Assembly (NCBI GenBank): GCA_947493335.1
Contig: CANLQO010000002.1
Coordinates: forward strand, 766,001 to 830,000
DNA: 64,000 nucleotides
From: an uncultured Paracoccaceae bacterium
GTDB taxonomy: Bacteria; Pseudomonadota; Alphaproteobacteria; Rhodobacterales; Rhodobacteraceae
Direction of reading: 5' to 3'
The translations under genes were made by a program, and so were the position numbers. Positions 53,300 through 62,797 of the stretch are shown here, one piece after another. The notes below the pieces were generated by a model. The model was not told where the DNA came from, did not search any database, and worked only from the letters and a program-made list of their open reading frames with translations. Numbering within the stretch: the stretch's first letter is position 1; each line of letters opens with the position of its first letter.

Positions 53300-53494
53300 T
53301 CAACGTGACAGGTGCGTGGGTTCAAGGATGCGCGCCGCACGATGAGCCAGAATATCGGTCAAAAGCGCAGGGCGCAGTGGTTTTCTTGATTTGACACGAG
53401 CGGGTATCGTGACGATCCGTCCGGCATGTGGAATGCAGACGTTAGCCTGATAAGCGCGTGCGCGCGGGTCGTAGTGGAGGTCGCGAATTTCCAT
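53300..53494 (-). CDS. small hypothetical protein
   Basis: 64 residues beginning MEIRDLHYDPRARAYQANV. AAAGG lies 9 nt upstream. It contains many Arg and no obvious motif, and could be a conserved small protein of the group. It lies about 85 bp beyond the start of the pyrF 3' end on the same strand. Function unknown. Confidence 0.5.
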   Translation of the reverse strand: MEIRDLHYDPRARAYQANVCIPHAGRIVTIPARVKSRKPLRPALLTDILAHRAARILEPTHLSR

Positions 53495-53581
53495 ACTGAG
53501 CAGCCTTTTTTCGGGTCTCGTAAGCCTGACATATGGATACTTAAGAAAGTTTCACCGCCTCTCGCGATTTCGTGAATCGCC

Positions 53582-54298
53582 TCAGGCGTTCGGCCGGGCA
53601 GCCTGCGGAGAGACCATTTCGGCGAGGATCGCGTTTGCTGCAGCTCGGGGGTCCGCGGCCTGCCAAACCGGGCGGCCCACGACGATGTGGTCAACGCCAT
53701 CGGCAATGGCCTGTGCCGGGGTGGCGACGCGTTTCTGGTCGCCAAGGTCTGCACCTGCGGGCCGGACACCCGGTGTGACGATCAACTTGCCTTCAGCTTC
53801 CGGCAGGGCACGGATCAACGCGGCCTCTTGCGGCGAAGCAATCACGCCATCGGCCCCGGCAGACAGGGCCTTGCCCGCGCGTTCCTGCACAAGATCGGTG
53901 ATGCTGCCCGGTTTGATGCAGGATGCATCAAGATCCTCGCGGTCAAGCGAGGTCAGGATCGTGACGGCAAGAATTTTGAGGTCTTTGTCGCCAGCCCCTT
54001 CTTTGGCAGCGCGGACCACATGCGGGTCGCCATGGACGGTCAGAAAGTCGAGGTCAAACTGGCTGATGCCACGAACGGCAGCCTCGACCGTGGCGCCGAT
54101 GTCAAAGAGCTTCATGTCCAGAAAAATGCGTTTGCCGTGGTCCTGCTTGAGTTCATTGGCCAGAGCCAAACCCCCACCCGTCAACATCCCCAGCCCGATT
54201 TTGTAGAAATCCACCGCATCGCCCAGCGTTTCGGCCAGTGCCAGCCCGTCGAGTACGTTGGGTACATCAAGGGCAACGATCAGGCGGTCATCGGACAT
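53582..54298 (-). CDS. pyrF: orotidine 5'-phosphate decarboxylase
   Basis: A 238-residue TIM-barrel enzyme that makes UMP in pyrimidine synthesis. The catalytic Asp-Lys-Asp set is in FLDMKLFDIGATVEAA (residues ~58-66). VTPGVRPAGAD and DHIVVGRPVWQA hold the phosphate-binding loops. Identification is firm. Confidence 0.95.
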   Translation of the reverse strand: MSDDRLIVALDVPNVLDGLALAETLGDAVDFYKIGLGMLTGGGLALANELKQDHGKRIFLDMKLFDIGATVEAAVRGISQFDLDFLTVHGDPHVVRAAKEGAGDKDLKILAVTILTSLDREDLDASCIKPGSITDLVQERAGKALSAGADGVIASPQEAALIRALPEAEGKLIVTPGVRPAGADLGDQKRVATPAQAIADGVDHIVVGRPVWQAADPRAAANAILAEMVSPQAARPNA

Positions 54299-54463
54299 CT
54301 GTTGTCTCCATGTCTAGGGATTTTGCCGGGTCTAACCGGGCTGGACCAGAGGGGCAAATGCAAATGACGCAGCCCACATGATTGTGGACTGCGCCATAAG
54401 GCTCGGTTGGGACGTCTCCGAGCATCCGTTTGGCCGACGCCATGCGGATTGTCGTGCGCCCGT

Positions 54464-54628
54464 CTAGGCGGGCGAATTTTTTGTTTCGCCGGTGCCTTTC
54501 GCAAGGCTGGTGACCGCAGAGGATTCAGCATCATGTGCCCGCAAAAGCCTGATCGCCTTGGGCGAAAGCGGGAACAGTCGGTTTCCTCCCGACGGGTGCG
54601 ATTGAGCCGTATCGGCGACTTGCATCAT
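54464..54628 (-). CDS. small hypothetical protein divergent from clpB
   Basis: A 54-residue frame starting MMQVADTAQSH. AGGAGG lies 8 nt upstream, a strong Shine-Dalgarno in a high-GC genome. It is polar, with Ser/Thr/Lys at the end. Its promoter region is shared with clpB, so a heat- or stress-related role is possible. No homolog recognised. Confidence 0.5.
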   Translation of the reverse strand: MMQVADTAQSHPSGGNRLFPLSPKAIRLLRAHDAESSAVTSLAKGTGETKNSPA

Positions 54629-54712
54629 CGGTGTTTCCTCCTTGGTCATGGGGGGACTATGACGACGGCAAACCTGTGCGATAATGGGAAGAATCCCGAT
54701 GGCTTCCCCCTT

Positions 54713-54741
54713 CTTGCAACTGGCGGTGCCAGTGCCCATCT
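54713..54741 (+). promoter_or_regulatory. sigma-32 (RpoH) heat-shock promoter of clpB
   Basis: CTTGCAA (54713-54719), a 15-nt spacer and CCCATCT (54735-54741) match the RpoH consensus CTTGAAA/CCCATNT almost fully. It lies about 80 bp upstream of the clpB start. Confidence 0.82.
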
Positions 54742-54820
54742 AAGATGCGAGGCCCAGAATGGGGTGTGCTGCCGAAGTGGGCACCCTGAAAACCGGGCGC
54801 TTATTGAAGGAGAGAGACCC

Positions 54821-57433
54821 ATGAACTTGGACAAGTTCACAGAGCGGTCGCGCGGCTTCGTCCAAGCCGCCCAGACCATCGCAATGCGCGAAAATCACCA
54901 AAGAATACTGCCCGAACACCTGCTGAAGGCTTTGATGGATGACGATCAGGGGCTGTCCGCCAATCTGATCACCAAGGCCGCAGGTGACGCGCAAACGGTG
55001 CGCAAATCGGTTGACGCAGCCGTGGCCAAGATAGCCAAGGTGTCTGGCGGCGACGGACAGGTTTATGTCGACACCACGCTTGCCCGCGTGATGGACGAAG
55101 CAGAGAAGGTCGCCGCCAAGGCCGGTGACAGTTTTGTGCCCGTGGAACGGCTGCTGATGGCCTTGGCGATCATCAAGTCAAAGGCCAAGGATGCGCTGGA
55201 TGCGGGTAAGGTGACGGCACAGGGCCTGAATGCCGCGATCAATGATATTCGCAAGGGCCGCACGGCCGATAGTGCCAGTGCGGAAGACGGCTATGACGCG
55301 CTCAAGAAATATGCGCGTGATCTGACCGAGGCCGCAGAGCAAGGCAAGATCGACCCGATTATCGGCCGCGACGAAGAGATTCGCCGTGCGATGCAGGTGT
55401 TGTCGCGTCGGACCAAGAACAACCCGGTGCTGATCGGTGAACCGGGCGTGGGTAAGACCGCGATTGCCGAGGGCCTTGCCTTGCGCATCGTCAATGGTGA
55501 CGTGCCCGAGAGCCTTAAGAACAAGAAGCTGATGTCGCTGGACATGGGTGCGCTGATCGCCGGTGCGAAGTATCGCGGCGAGTTTGAGGAACGTCTGAAG
55601 GCGGTCTTGAAAGAGATCGAGGCTGCCGCGGGTGAGATCATCGTGTTCATCGACGAAATGCATACGCTAGTTGGTGCCGGCAAGTCTGACGGCGCCATGG
55701 ATGCGGCCAACCTGATCAAGCCTGCGTTGGCGCGTGGTGAGTTGCACTGCGTGGGTGCCACGACACTTGATGAGTATCGGAAATACGTGGAAAAGGACGC
55801 GGCCCTCGCCCGGCGCTTCCAGCCGTTGATTGTGGAAGAGCCCACCGTTGTGGACACGATCAGCATTCTGCGCGGCATCAAGGAAAAGTACGAACTGCAC
55901 CACGGTGTGCGGATCTCGGACGCTGCACTGGTGTCGGCGGCAACGTTGAGCCATCGCTATATCACGGACCGGTTTTTGCCGGACAAGGCCATTGACCTGA
56001 TGGACGAGGCTGCCAGCCGTTTGCGTATGGAAGTGGACAGCAAGCCCGAGGAACTGGATGCGCTGGACCGCCAGATCATGCAATTGCAGATCGAACAGGA
56101 GGCCTTGAAGAAAGAGGACGATGCAGCCTCAAAGGATCGGCTGACCAAGCTGACCGAGGAGCTTGCCAACCTGCAGGATCGCGCGTCGGAGATGACGGCG
56201 AAGTGGCAGGCCGAGCGGGACAAGCTTGAAGGTTCGCGCGAGTTGAAGGAGCAGCTTGACCGGGCGCGGGCCGAATTGGACATCGCCAAGCGCGAGGGCA
56301 ATCTGGCCAAGGCCGGGGAGCTGTCTTACGGCGTGATTCCAGAGTTGGAGCGCAAGCTGTCAGAGGCTGAGGACACTGACGACTTGATGGTCGAAGAGGC
56401 CGTCCGGCCCGAGCAGATCGCCGAAGTGGTTGAGCGGTGGACCGGCATTCCGACCGCCAAGATGCTGGAAGGCGAACGCGAAAAGCTGCTGCGGATGGAA
56501 GAGGAACTGGGCAAGCGGGTCATCGGCCAACGCGGTCCGGTGACGGCCGTTGCGAATGCGGTACGCCGTGCACGCGCTGGTCTGAATGACGAGAACCGTC
56601 CGCTGGGGTCGTTCCTGTTCCTTGGGCCGACAGGTGTGGGTAAGACAGAGTTGACCAAGGCCGTCGCCAATTACCTTTTTGACGACGACAACGCGATGGT
56701 GCGGATTGATATGTCGGAGTTCATGGAGAAACACGCCGTGGCCCGCCTGATCGGCGCGCCGCCGGGCTATGTTGGCTATGATGAAGGTGGTGTGCTGACC
56801 GAAGCCGTGCGGCGCAGACCCTATCAGGTCGTGCTGTTTGACGAGGTCGAAAAGGCACATCCGGATGTCTTCAACGTGCTGTTGCAGGTGCTGGATGACG
56901 GTGTGCTGACCGATGGTCAGGGCCGCACCGTGGATTTCAAGCAGACGCTGATTATCCTGACGTCCAACCTGGGTGCGCAAGCACTGAGCCAGCTGCCGGA
57001 TGGGGCGGACCCGTCAGGCGCCAAGCGCGATGTGATGGACGCTGTGCGGGCGCATTTCCGGCCCGAGTTCCTGAACCGTCTGGACGAGACGATCATTTTT
57101 GACCGGCTTGCCCGTGAAGACATGGCCGGGATCGTCAAGATCCAGTTGGCGCGACTTGAGAAGCGGTTGGAAAGCCGCAACATCACGCTTGATCTGGATG
57201 AAGGCGCGCTGAAGTGGTTGGCCGATGAAGGCTATGACCCGGTGTTCGGGGCCAGACCGCTTAAGCGTGTGATCCAGCGGGCCATTCAGGACCAATTGGC
57301 CGAGATGATCCTTGCCGGTGACGTCATGGACGGCGCGACAGTTGCCGTCAGCGCAGGGTCTGATGGACTGATTGTCGGGGACCGCGTCAGCGGGTCGCAC
57401 CGCAGAAGGCCCGATGATGCTGTTGTCCACTAG
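54821..57433 (+). CDS. clpB: ATP-dependent chaperone ClpB
   Basis: An 870-residue Hsp100 disaggregase that works with DnaK. N-domain (~1-145), AAA1 with Walker [14 protein letters not shown] and Walker [13 protein letters not shown], the coiled-coil M-domain (~400-520), and AAA2 with [13 protein letters not shown] are all visible in order. ATG 54821 follows AAGGAG. A frame that extends upstream to 54407 is an artefact without a ribosome-binding site. It has an RpoH promoter and a terminator. Confidence 0.96.
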   Translation: MNLDKFTERSRGFVQAAQTIAMRENHQRILPEHLLKALMDDDQGLSANLITKAAGDAQTVRKSVDAAVAKIAKVSGGDGQVYVDTTLARVMDEAEKVAAKAGDSFVPVERLLMALAIIKSKAKDALDAGKVTAQGLNAAINDIRKGRTADSASAEDGYDALKKYARDLTEAAEQGKIDPIIGRDEEIRRAMQVLSRRTKNNPVLIGEPGVGKTAIAEGLALRIVNGDVPESLKNKKLMSLDMGALIAGAKYRGEFEERLKAVLKEIEAAAGEIIVFIDEMHTLVGAGKSDGAMDAANLIKPALARGELHCVGATTLDEYRKYVEKDAALARRFQPLIVEEPTVVDTISILRGIKEKYELHHGVRISDAALVSAATLSHRYITDRFLPDKAIDLMDEAASRLRMEVDSKPEELDALDRQIMQLQIEQEALKKEDDAASKDRLTKLTEELANLQDRASEMTAKWQAERDKLEGSRELKEQLDRARAELDIAKREGNLAKAGELSYGVIPELERKLSEAEDTDDLMVEEAVRPEQIAEVVERWTGIPTAKMLEGEREKLLRMEEELGKRVIGQRGPVTAVANAVRRARAGLNDENRPLGSFLFLGPTGVGKTELTKAVANYLFDDDNAMVRIDMSEFMEKHAVARLIGAPPGYVGYDEGGVLTEAVRRRPYQVVLFDEVEKAHPDVFNVLLQVLDDGVLTDGQGRTVDFKQTLIILTSNLGAQALSQLPDGADPSGAKRDVMDAVRAHFRPEFLNRLDETIIFDRLAREDMAGIVKIQLARLEKRLESRNITLDLDEGALKWLADEGYDPVFGARPLKRVIQRAIQDQLAEMILAGDVMDGATVAVSAGSDGLIVGDRVSGSHRRRPDDAVVH

Positions 57434-57439
57434 GTGACG

Positions 57440-57477
57440 AACCGGCCCGCCATGTATGCGGGCCGGTTTTCGTTTGG
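57440..57477 (+). terminator. clpB terminator
   Basis: AACCGGCCCGC and GCGGGCCGGTT pair perfectly over 11 bp around the loop CATGTAT, followed by TTCGTTT. The clpB stop lies 7 bp upstream. Confidence 0.85.
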
Positions 57478-57531
57478 GAAATCGAATTCTGCGGCTAGTG
57501 TAGCGGTATTTTCGCCGCCAAGGATTTTACG

Positions 57532-58491
57532 ATGCCGCCGTTTCCCCAACCTGATTTTGACTTTGATTTTGATCCCACAGAACAAGTGACAGCGCTGCGT
57601 CAGTGGCGCGACACCAAACCGGGGCGGGCCATTCCAGCCAAGCAGGATGGCATGTTACTGTTGGGAAGTTGGAACATCGCCAATCTGGGCGATAGCGGGC
57701 AGGTGCGGGACGATCGCGACCTGCCGCTGATGGCTGAAATCCTTGGCTGGTTTGATCTGATCGCCGTGCAGGAAGTGAAGGAAAACCTTGGCGACCTGAT
57801 GAAGGTCAAAGCCTTGATGCCGGGCTATGATGTGGTGCTGTCGGATCAAACCGGCAACGGCGAACGGATGGTGTTTCTATATGACAGTGCAAAGGTGAAC
57901 CGGCTGGCGCTGGTCGGAGAGATCGATATCTCGCCCAAGGATCAGCGGCACATCAAGATCCCCAATTCGACCCAGAAGTTCACCGGCTTTGATCGTGCGC
58001 CCTATATGGTGGCGTTTGAAAAAGACGGCTTTGTGATGACGGTGGTGAACGTGCATTTGTTCTTTGGGTCGGATTCGCAACGCTCGATCAACCGGCGCGC
58101 GCTGGAAACCTATGCCGTGGGTCGTTGGGGCGATCTGCGGCGCAAGCGGGGCCGCGCGTTTTCGCATAATCTGGTGGTGATCGGTGATATGAACATGCCG
58201 GTTGCTGACGTTGGTGATGAGGTCTTTGAGGCGCTGACAAAGCGCGGGCTGCACATTCCAGAGCACCAGTCACGCATTGGCACGACGATCACTGAGGGAA
58301 AGCACTACGATCAGCTCGCCTTCTTTCCCGGCGGCGCCGGCGAGGCCTATGTTCAGGACGGCGTGTTTGACTTCGATGGGGCGGTTTTTGCCGATCTGTG
58401 GGCCTCGCGGACAGAAAAGGAATTCGAAGCGTTCGTGCGCTATCACCTCTCCGATCACCGCCCGATCTGGGTTCAGTTCCGCACAGATTAA
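57532..58491 (+). CDS. endonuclease/exonuclease/phosphatase family protein
   Basis: 319 residues of the EEP fold. SWNIANLG near residue 46, LIAVQEVKEN (metal Glu), NVHLFFGSD, VVIGDMNMP and LSDHRPIWVQF (final Asp-His) are the conserved motifs in order. Could be a nuclease, phosphatase or sphingomyelinase-like enzyme. No signal peptide is visible. Identification is firm for the fold only. Confidence 0.85.
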   Translation: MPPFPQPDFDFDFDPTEQVTALRQWRDTKPGRAIPAKQDGMLLLGSWNIANLGDSGQVRDDRDLPLMAEILGWFDLIAVQEVKENLGDLMKVKALMPGYDVVLSDQTGNGERMVFLYDSAKVNRLALVGEIDISPKDQRHIKIPNSTQKFTGFDRAPYMVAFEKDGFVMTVVNVHLFFGSDSQRSINRRALETYAVGRWGDLRRKRGRAFSHNLVVIGDMNMPVADVGDEVFEALTKRGLHIPEHQSRIGTTITEGKHYDQLAFFPGGAGEAYVQDGVFDFDGAVFADLWASRTEKEFEAFVRYHLSDHRPIWVQFRTD

Positions 58492-58543
58492 AAAGAGGCC
58501 AGCGCAAGCTGACCCCTCCCACGAACGAACAGGGGACGTTCGC

Positions 58544-59020
58544 TTACATCGGCGGCAGGATTACCGCGTCGATGACGTGGATGACGCCATTTGAGGCTTC
58601 GACATCGGCGGTGACGACATTGGCGTCATTCACCATCACACCGCCTTCGGTCATGATCGTGATGTCAGCACCATTAACGGTTGGGGCCATCATTTCGTTG
58701 GTCAGATCGCCGGACATGACCTTGCCCGCAACAACATGGTAGGTCAGCACCTTGGCCAGAGCCTCGGGGTCTTCGAGCAGGCCTTCAACGGTGCCATCGG
58801 GCAGTGCGGCAAAGGCCTCATCAGTTGGCGCGAAGACAGTGAACGGGCCTTCGCCCTTCAGCGTTTCGACCAAGCCTGCGGCCTCAACAGCAGCGACGAG
58901 TGTTGTGAAGCTGCCAGCATCAATTGCCGTGTCGACAATGTCTTTGGAATGGCCGTCGGCCAGCGCGGGCGCGGCGAAAGCTGTGGAAGCGGCGAGGGCG
59001 ATAAAGGTTCTGCGAAGCAT
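58544..59020 (-). CDS. fasciclin domain protein
   Basis: 158 residues with a signal peptide ([21 protein letters not shown]). One FAS1 domain is present, with [16 protein letters not shown] near residue 58, [15 protein letters not shown] and [14 protein letters not shown] at its end. Likely a periplasmic or surface adhesion protein. Divergent promoter region shared with the flavoprotein gene. Confidence 0.9.
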   Translation of the reverse strand: MLRRTFIALAASTAFAAPALADGHSKDIVDTAIDAGSFTTLVAAVEAAGLVETLKGEGPFTVFAPTDEAFAALPDGTVEGLLEDPEALAKVLTYHVVAGKVMSGDLTNEMMAPTVNGADITIMTEGGVMVNDANVVTADVEASNGVIHVIDAVILPPM

Positions 59021-59264
59021 TGTAGTCCTCCGAATTTTGTGTGTCTGCCAGTCTTGGCATTGATCGATCTACGCCCGATGCGCCCCCTTGGATTGGCGGG
59101 GTTTTCCGCCGACGTATCTTGACGTTTTGACCGTCGCGCTAAGCCTGCGCCAATTCTGCTTTCCAATAAATTCAGCGTGATGAACTGTGATCTGGTGCGC
59201 GATCCGGGGCAGACTTTGTCAGCGTTCTGGCCCATGATTGGAGCCAGCAAGGAGGACCGCAGAA

Positions 59265-60770
59265 ATGGCCATGTTTTCGGATTTCACGATCAATCTGATT
59301 CAAGGATTGGTTTTCCTGTTTGTGCTGCTTGTCGGGATCGCAGCGCTCGCGCTGTTGGTGCTGTTCATTATTGACCGGAGCCAGCGGGCCGACGCGATCC
59401 GGCGGAACTATCCGGTGATTGGGCGGTTCCGCTATCTGTTCAGCACATTGGGTGAATTCTTTCGGCAGTACTTCTTTGCGATGGATCGCGAGGAACTGCC
59501 GTTCAACCGTGCGCAAAGAGATTGGATCAAACATTCGTCTGAGGGGAAGGGCAACACCGTTGCCTTTGGGTCCACCCGCAATCTGGCGGCGGCCGGCACG
59601 CCGATTTTTGTGAATGCAGCCTTTCCACCTTTGGACCAGCAGGTCGCAGCGACAGAGCCGCTGATCATTGGGCCGGGCGCAAGGGCGCCCTATGCCGCTC
59701 CGTCGATATTCAACCTTTCCGGCATGTCCTACGGTGCCATCTCCAAACCGGCTGTGCAGGCTTTGAGCCGGGGATCAAAGGCCGCCGGTATCTGGATGAA
59801 CACTGGCGAAGGCGGGTTGAGCGACTATCATCTCGAAGGCGGGTGCGACCTTGTTTTCCAGATTGGCACCGCAAAATACGGCGTGCGCGACGCGGACGGA
59901 AATCTGGACGATGACAAGCTGCGACAGGTCGCGTCGCACGATCAGGTCAAGATGATCGAGATCAAACTGGCGCAGGGCGCGAAACCGGGCAAAGGGGGCA
60001 TCTTGCCCGGCTCTAAGGTCACAGCAGAAATCGCCAAGGTCCGGGGTATCAAGGTCGGTGAGAGTAGCATTTCACCCAATCGTCACGTGGAGGTCGACGA
60101 TTGGAACGATCTGCTGGATTTGGTGGCCCATGTGCGTGAGGTGTCGGGCCTGCCAGTTGGGATCAAGACGGTGATGGGCAGCGGCCAGGCGTTCGAAGAT
60201 CTGTTCGGGCTGATCAACACGCGCGGCCATGACAGCGCACCGGACTTTATCACGCTGGACGGTGGCGAAGGTGGCACGGGCGCTTCGCCCATGCCGCTGA
60301 TGGACCTTGTGGGCGTGTCGATCCGAGAAGCGCTGCCCTATGTGGCGAACCTGCGCGATCAGGCGGGTCTGCACGACCGGATCAGGCTGGTGGCCAGCGG
60401 CAAGCTGGTGAACCCCGGCGATATCGCGTGGGCCATTTGCGCCGGGGCGGATTTTGTCACATCTGCACGCGGCTTCATGTTTGCGCTGGGCTGTATCCAA
60501 AGCCTCAAGTGCAACAAGAATACCTGCCCAACCGGGATCACGACCCACGATCCACGCTTTCAGAAAGGGCTGGTGCCCGAGGACAAGGACAAGAAAGTCG
60601 CCCATTACGCCAAGACCATCATCAAGGAAGTTGAAACAATTGCCCATTCTGTCGGCGTGACAGAGCCACGCCAGATGCGACCAAATCACGTCCGCATCGT
60701 GCAATCCGACGGAAAATCAGTGCCTTTGGACGTGCTGGAAGCGCGTTACAAAATACTGGCGGCATCGTGA
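59265..60770 (+). CDS. membrane-anchored FMN-binding glutamate synthase-like protein
   Basis: 501 residues. One N-terminal transmembrane helix (~residues 8-32) is followed by a standalone GltB-type FMN barrel. IFNLSGMSYGAISKPAVQAL, NTGEGGLSDYHLEGGCDLVFQIGTAKYG and ITLDGGEGGTGASPMPLMD bind FMN, and the [3Fe-4S]-type Cys set is in LGCIQSLKCNKNTCPTG. The glutaminase and NADPH domains of GltB are absent, so the real reaction is unknown. ATG 59265 follows GGAGGA. Confidence 0.82.
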   Translation: MAMFSDFTINLIQGLVFLFVLLVGIAALALLVLFIIDRSQRADAIRRNYPVIGRFRYLFSTLGEFFRQYFFAMDREELPFNRAQRDWIKHSSEGKGNTVAFGSTRNLAAAGTPIFVNAAFPPLDQQVAATEPLIIGPGARAPYAAPSIFNLSGMSYGAISKPAVQALSRGSKAAGIWMNTGEGGLSDYHLEGGCDLVFQIGTAKYGVRDADGNLDDDKLRQVASHDQVKMIEIKLAQGAKPGKGGILPGSKVTAEIAKVRGIKVGESSISPNRHVEVDDWNDLLDLVAHVREVSGLPVGIKTVMGSGQAFEDLFGLINTRGHDSAPDFITLDGGEGGTGASPMPLMDLVGVSIREALPYVANLRDQAGLHDRIRLVASGKLVNPGDIAWAICAGADFVTSARGFMFALGCIQSLKCNKNTCPTGITTHDPRFQKGLVPEDKDKKVAHYAKTIIKEVETIAHSVGVTEPRQMRPNHVRIVQSDGKSVPLDVLEARYKILAAS

Positions 60771-60799
60771 GAAACACTTCACGATTTTAGCCCTATATA

Positions 60800-60819
60800 C
60801 TCCGTAACGAAAAACGGAG
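60800..60819 (+). promoter_or_regulatory. hairpin over the msrP ribosome-binding site
   Basis: CTCCGT (60800-60805) pairs with ACGGAG (60814-60819) around AACGAAAA. The right arm holds the GGAG that serves the ATG at 60828, so the stem would block ribosome entry. Confidence 0.5.
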
Positions 60820-60827
60820 ACCCCATA

Positions 60828-61730
60828 ATGGCTTATCGCTGGACCAATGATCTGACCCATGCCGACGTGACCCCGAAGGCCGCGTTTCTGAACCGCCGCC
60901 AACTGATTGCCGGGACGGTCGGGCTTGGCGCGATTGCGGCAGGGCTGCCTGCGGTCGCGCAAGATGCGCTGGAGCCAAACAGCCTTGAGGATATCACCAG
61001 CTACAACAACTATTATGAGTTCGGCACCGGCAAAAGCGATCCGGCACAGAACGCGCACAAGCTTGAGATCACACCGTGGTCGGTCAAGGTTGATGGTCTG
61101 GTTGATAATCCCGGTGACTACAGCCTCGAAGATCTGTTGGCCGGTCTGACGGTCGAAGAACGGATTTACCGGTTCCGCTGCGTTGAGGCCTGGTCAATGG
61201 TGGTGCCGTGGAACGGGGTCGAGCTGGCGGATATCCTGAATAAGGTCGGCGTCCAGTCGGCTGCCAAGTATGTCGCGTTTGAAACGGTCGTGCAGCCTGA
61301 GAACATGATCGGTGTGCAGCGCCGGGTGCTGAACTTTCCTTATGTGGAAGGCCTGCGGCTGGACGAGGCGATGCATCCGCTGACGATCATGGCCACCGGT
61401 ATCTATGGAGAGCCGATTTCCAAGCAAAATGGCGCGCCGATGCGTTTGGTCGTGCCATGGAAGTATGGCTTTAAGTCGATCAAGTCGATTGTCCGGATCA
61501 CGCTGACGGATGAAGAGCCGCCCATCAGCTGGAACGTCGCGAACCCGCGCGAGTACGGGTTCTACAGCAACGTGAACCCCGAAGTGGATCACCCCCGCTG
61601 GAGCCAGGCGACCGAACGCAAGATCGGCGGCGGTCTTTTTGCAAAGCGAGAACCCACGCTGATGCTGAATGGCTATGCGGATGAAGTCGCAGGCCTTTAC
61701 ACAGAAATGCCGCTTAACGACTATTTCTGA
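60828..61730 (+). CDS. msrP: protein-methionine-sulfoxide reductase catalytic subunit
   Basis: A 300-residue periplasmic molybdenum (Mo-pterin) reductase that repairs oxidised methionine in envelope proteins. The Tat signal NRRQLIAGTVGLGAIAAG has the twin Arg. The conserved FRCVEAWSMVVPWNGVEL holds the Mo-ligand Cys, and KYGFKSIKSIVRI is the family tail. It starts an operon with merF, a GDCCVxC gene and msrQ. TGATG overlaps merF by one base. Confidence 0.92.
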   Translation: MAYRWTNDLTHADVTPKAAFLNRRQLIAGTVGLGAIAAGLPAVAQDALEPNSLEDITSYNNYYEFGTGKSDPAQNAHKLEITPWSVKVDGLVDNPGDYSLEDLLAGLTVEERIYRFRCVEAWSMVVPWNGVELADILNKVGVQSAAKYVAFETVVQPENMIGVQRRVLNFPYVEGLRLDEAMHPLTIMATGIYGEPISKQNGAPMRLVVPWKYGFKSIKSIVRITLTDEEPPISWNVANPREYGFYSNVNPEVDHPRWSQATERKIGGGLFAKREPTLMLNGYADEVAGLYTEMPLNDYF

Positions 61731-61939
61731 TGGCGCGTTTTCTGGCATGGTTCGGTGGTGGCGGCACGGTCCTTGGATTGGTGTGTTGCTTTACGCCACT
61801 TTTGCCGTTGGTGTTGGGCGCGGTAGGCGCCACTGGGCTGGTAAGTGTCCTTTACCGTGACAGCGTCCTTTTGCCATTTGCCGGCTTGTCCTTTGTCATG
61901 CTGTGTTTGGGCCTGTTGATGATGCGGCGCGCCAGATGA
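61730..61939 (+). CDS. MerF-like mercury transport membrane protein
   Basis: 69 residues, two transmembrane helices. GTVLGLVCCFTPLLPLVLGAVG holds the vicinal Cys pair of MerF-type mercuric-ion carriers, and the second pair found in full MerF is absent. The rest is hydrophobic. Overlaps msrP (TGATG) and the next gene (ATGA). May move a thiophilic metal or have another redox-linked job. Confidence 0.75.
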   Translation: MARFLAWFGGGGTVLGLVCCFTPLLPLVLGAVGATGLVSVLYRDSVLLPFAGLSFVMLCLGLLMMRRAR

Positions 61940-62148
61940 CTGATGTTGTCTTGCAGTCACGGATCACTTGTCCTGCATGCGGGCATACAGCGGATGAAAC
62001 GATGCCGACTGACGCTTGTCAGTTCTTTTACGATTGTAAGGGGTGCGGCACCGTCCTGCGGCCAAAGGCCGGGGATTGCTGCGTCTATTGTTCTTATGGG
62101 ACGGTCCCGTGCCCGCCCATTCAAGATGGAAGTGGATGTTGCGCATGA
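61936..62148 (+). CDS. GDCCVxC domain cysteine-rich protein
   Basis: 70 residues with about ten Cys: CPACGH near residue 12, CKGCG near 36, GDCCVYCSYG near 47 (the GDCCVxC motif) and a final CC. The family is often found next to MerF-like proteins and is thought to bind metal. It overlaps msrQ by ATGA. Confidence 0.78.
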   Translation: MTDVVLQSRITCPACGHTADETMPTDACQFFYDCKGCGTVLRPKAGDCCVYCSYGTVPCPPIQDGSGCCA

Positions 62149-62774
62149 AGGATCGCATCAATAGCGCCCTGCGCCGGGTTCCTGCGTGGACGTTATATAT
62201 AGTGTTTGCCATCTGGGCCGCGTGGGAGTTCTGGAAAGCCCTGACAGGCGTAGGCCCCTATGCCGTGGAGCCGATCAATGTGCTTGAGCGCGAATATGGT
62301 GAAATGGCGCTGAAACTCTTGGTGGCGGGGCTTCTGGTAACTCCGGTCCGCCAGTGGTTCGGCGTCAACTTGGTAAAGTTTCGCCGCGCCATCGGGGTGA
62401 CGGCCTTTTTTCTGGTGCTGGCCCATTTCCTTGTGTTCGCAATTCTGGATGTCCAATCGTTGGAGCGGGTCTGGACCGAGATCGTCAAACGGCCTTATGT
62501 CACCGTCGGAATGCTTTCATTTGTCGGTCTGATCCCGCTGGCCCTGACCTCGAACAATTGGTCAGTTCGCAAGATCGGCGCGGCAACTTGGCGCAAGCTC
62601 CATAAGCTGACCTATCCGGTCGCTGTCTTTGCGGCCATCCATTACCTGTGGCTGGCGAAGGGTTTCCAGATTGAGCCTTTGGTTTATACGGCAATCATTG
62701 TCGGGCTGATCGGCTGGCGCTACTGGCCGAAACGTGCCGTGCCGACACCGGCAAAAGCGCCCCTTTCCAACTAG
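62145..62774 (+). CDS. msrQ: protein-methionine-sulfoxide reductase heme-binding subunit
   Basis: A 209-residue ferric-reductase-like membrane protein with about six helices. Histidines of the heme b sites are at VLAHFLVF and WRKLHKLTYPVAVFAAIHYLWL. It feeds quinol electrons to MsrP in the periplasm. The ATG at 62145 overlaps the GDCCVxC stop. The longer frame upstream has no ribosome-binding site. Confidence 0.9.
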   Translation: MKDRINSALRRVPAWTLYIVFAIWAAWEFWKALTGVGPYAVEPINVLEREYGEMALKLLVAGLLVTPVRQWFGVNLVKFRRAIGVTAFFLVLAHFLVFAILDVQSLERVWTEIVKRPYVTVGMLSFVGLIPLALTSNNWSVRKIGAATWRKLHKLTYPVAVFAAIHYLWLAKGFQIEPLVYTAIIVGLIGWRYWPKRAVPTPAKAPLSN

Positions 62775-62797
62775 GCGTGCGCTGCTAGGGTCGGCGT

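Noticed and set aside
54407..54820. N-terminal extension of ClpB by 138 codons
   Set aside because: The real start at 54821 has AAGGAG and the known ClpB N-terminus; the RpoH promoter lies inside the supposed extension.
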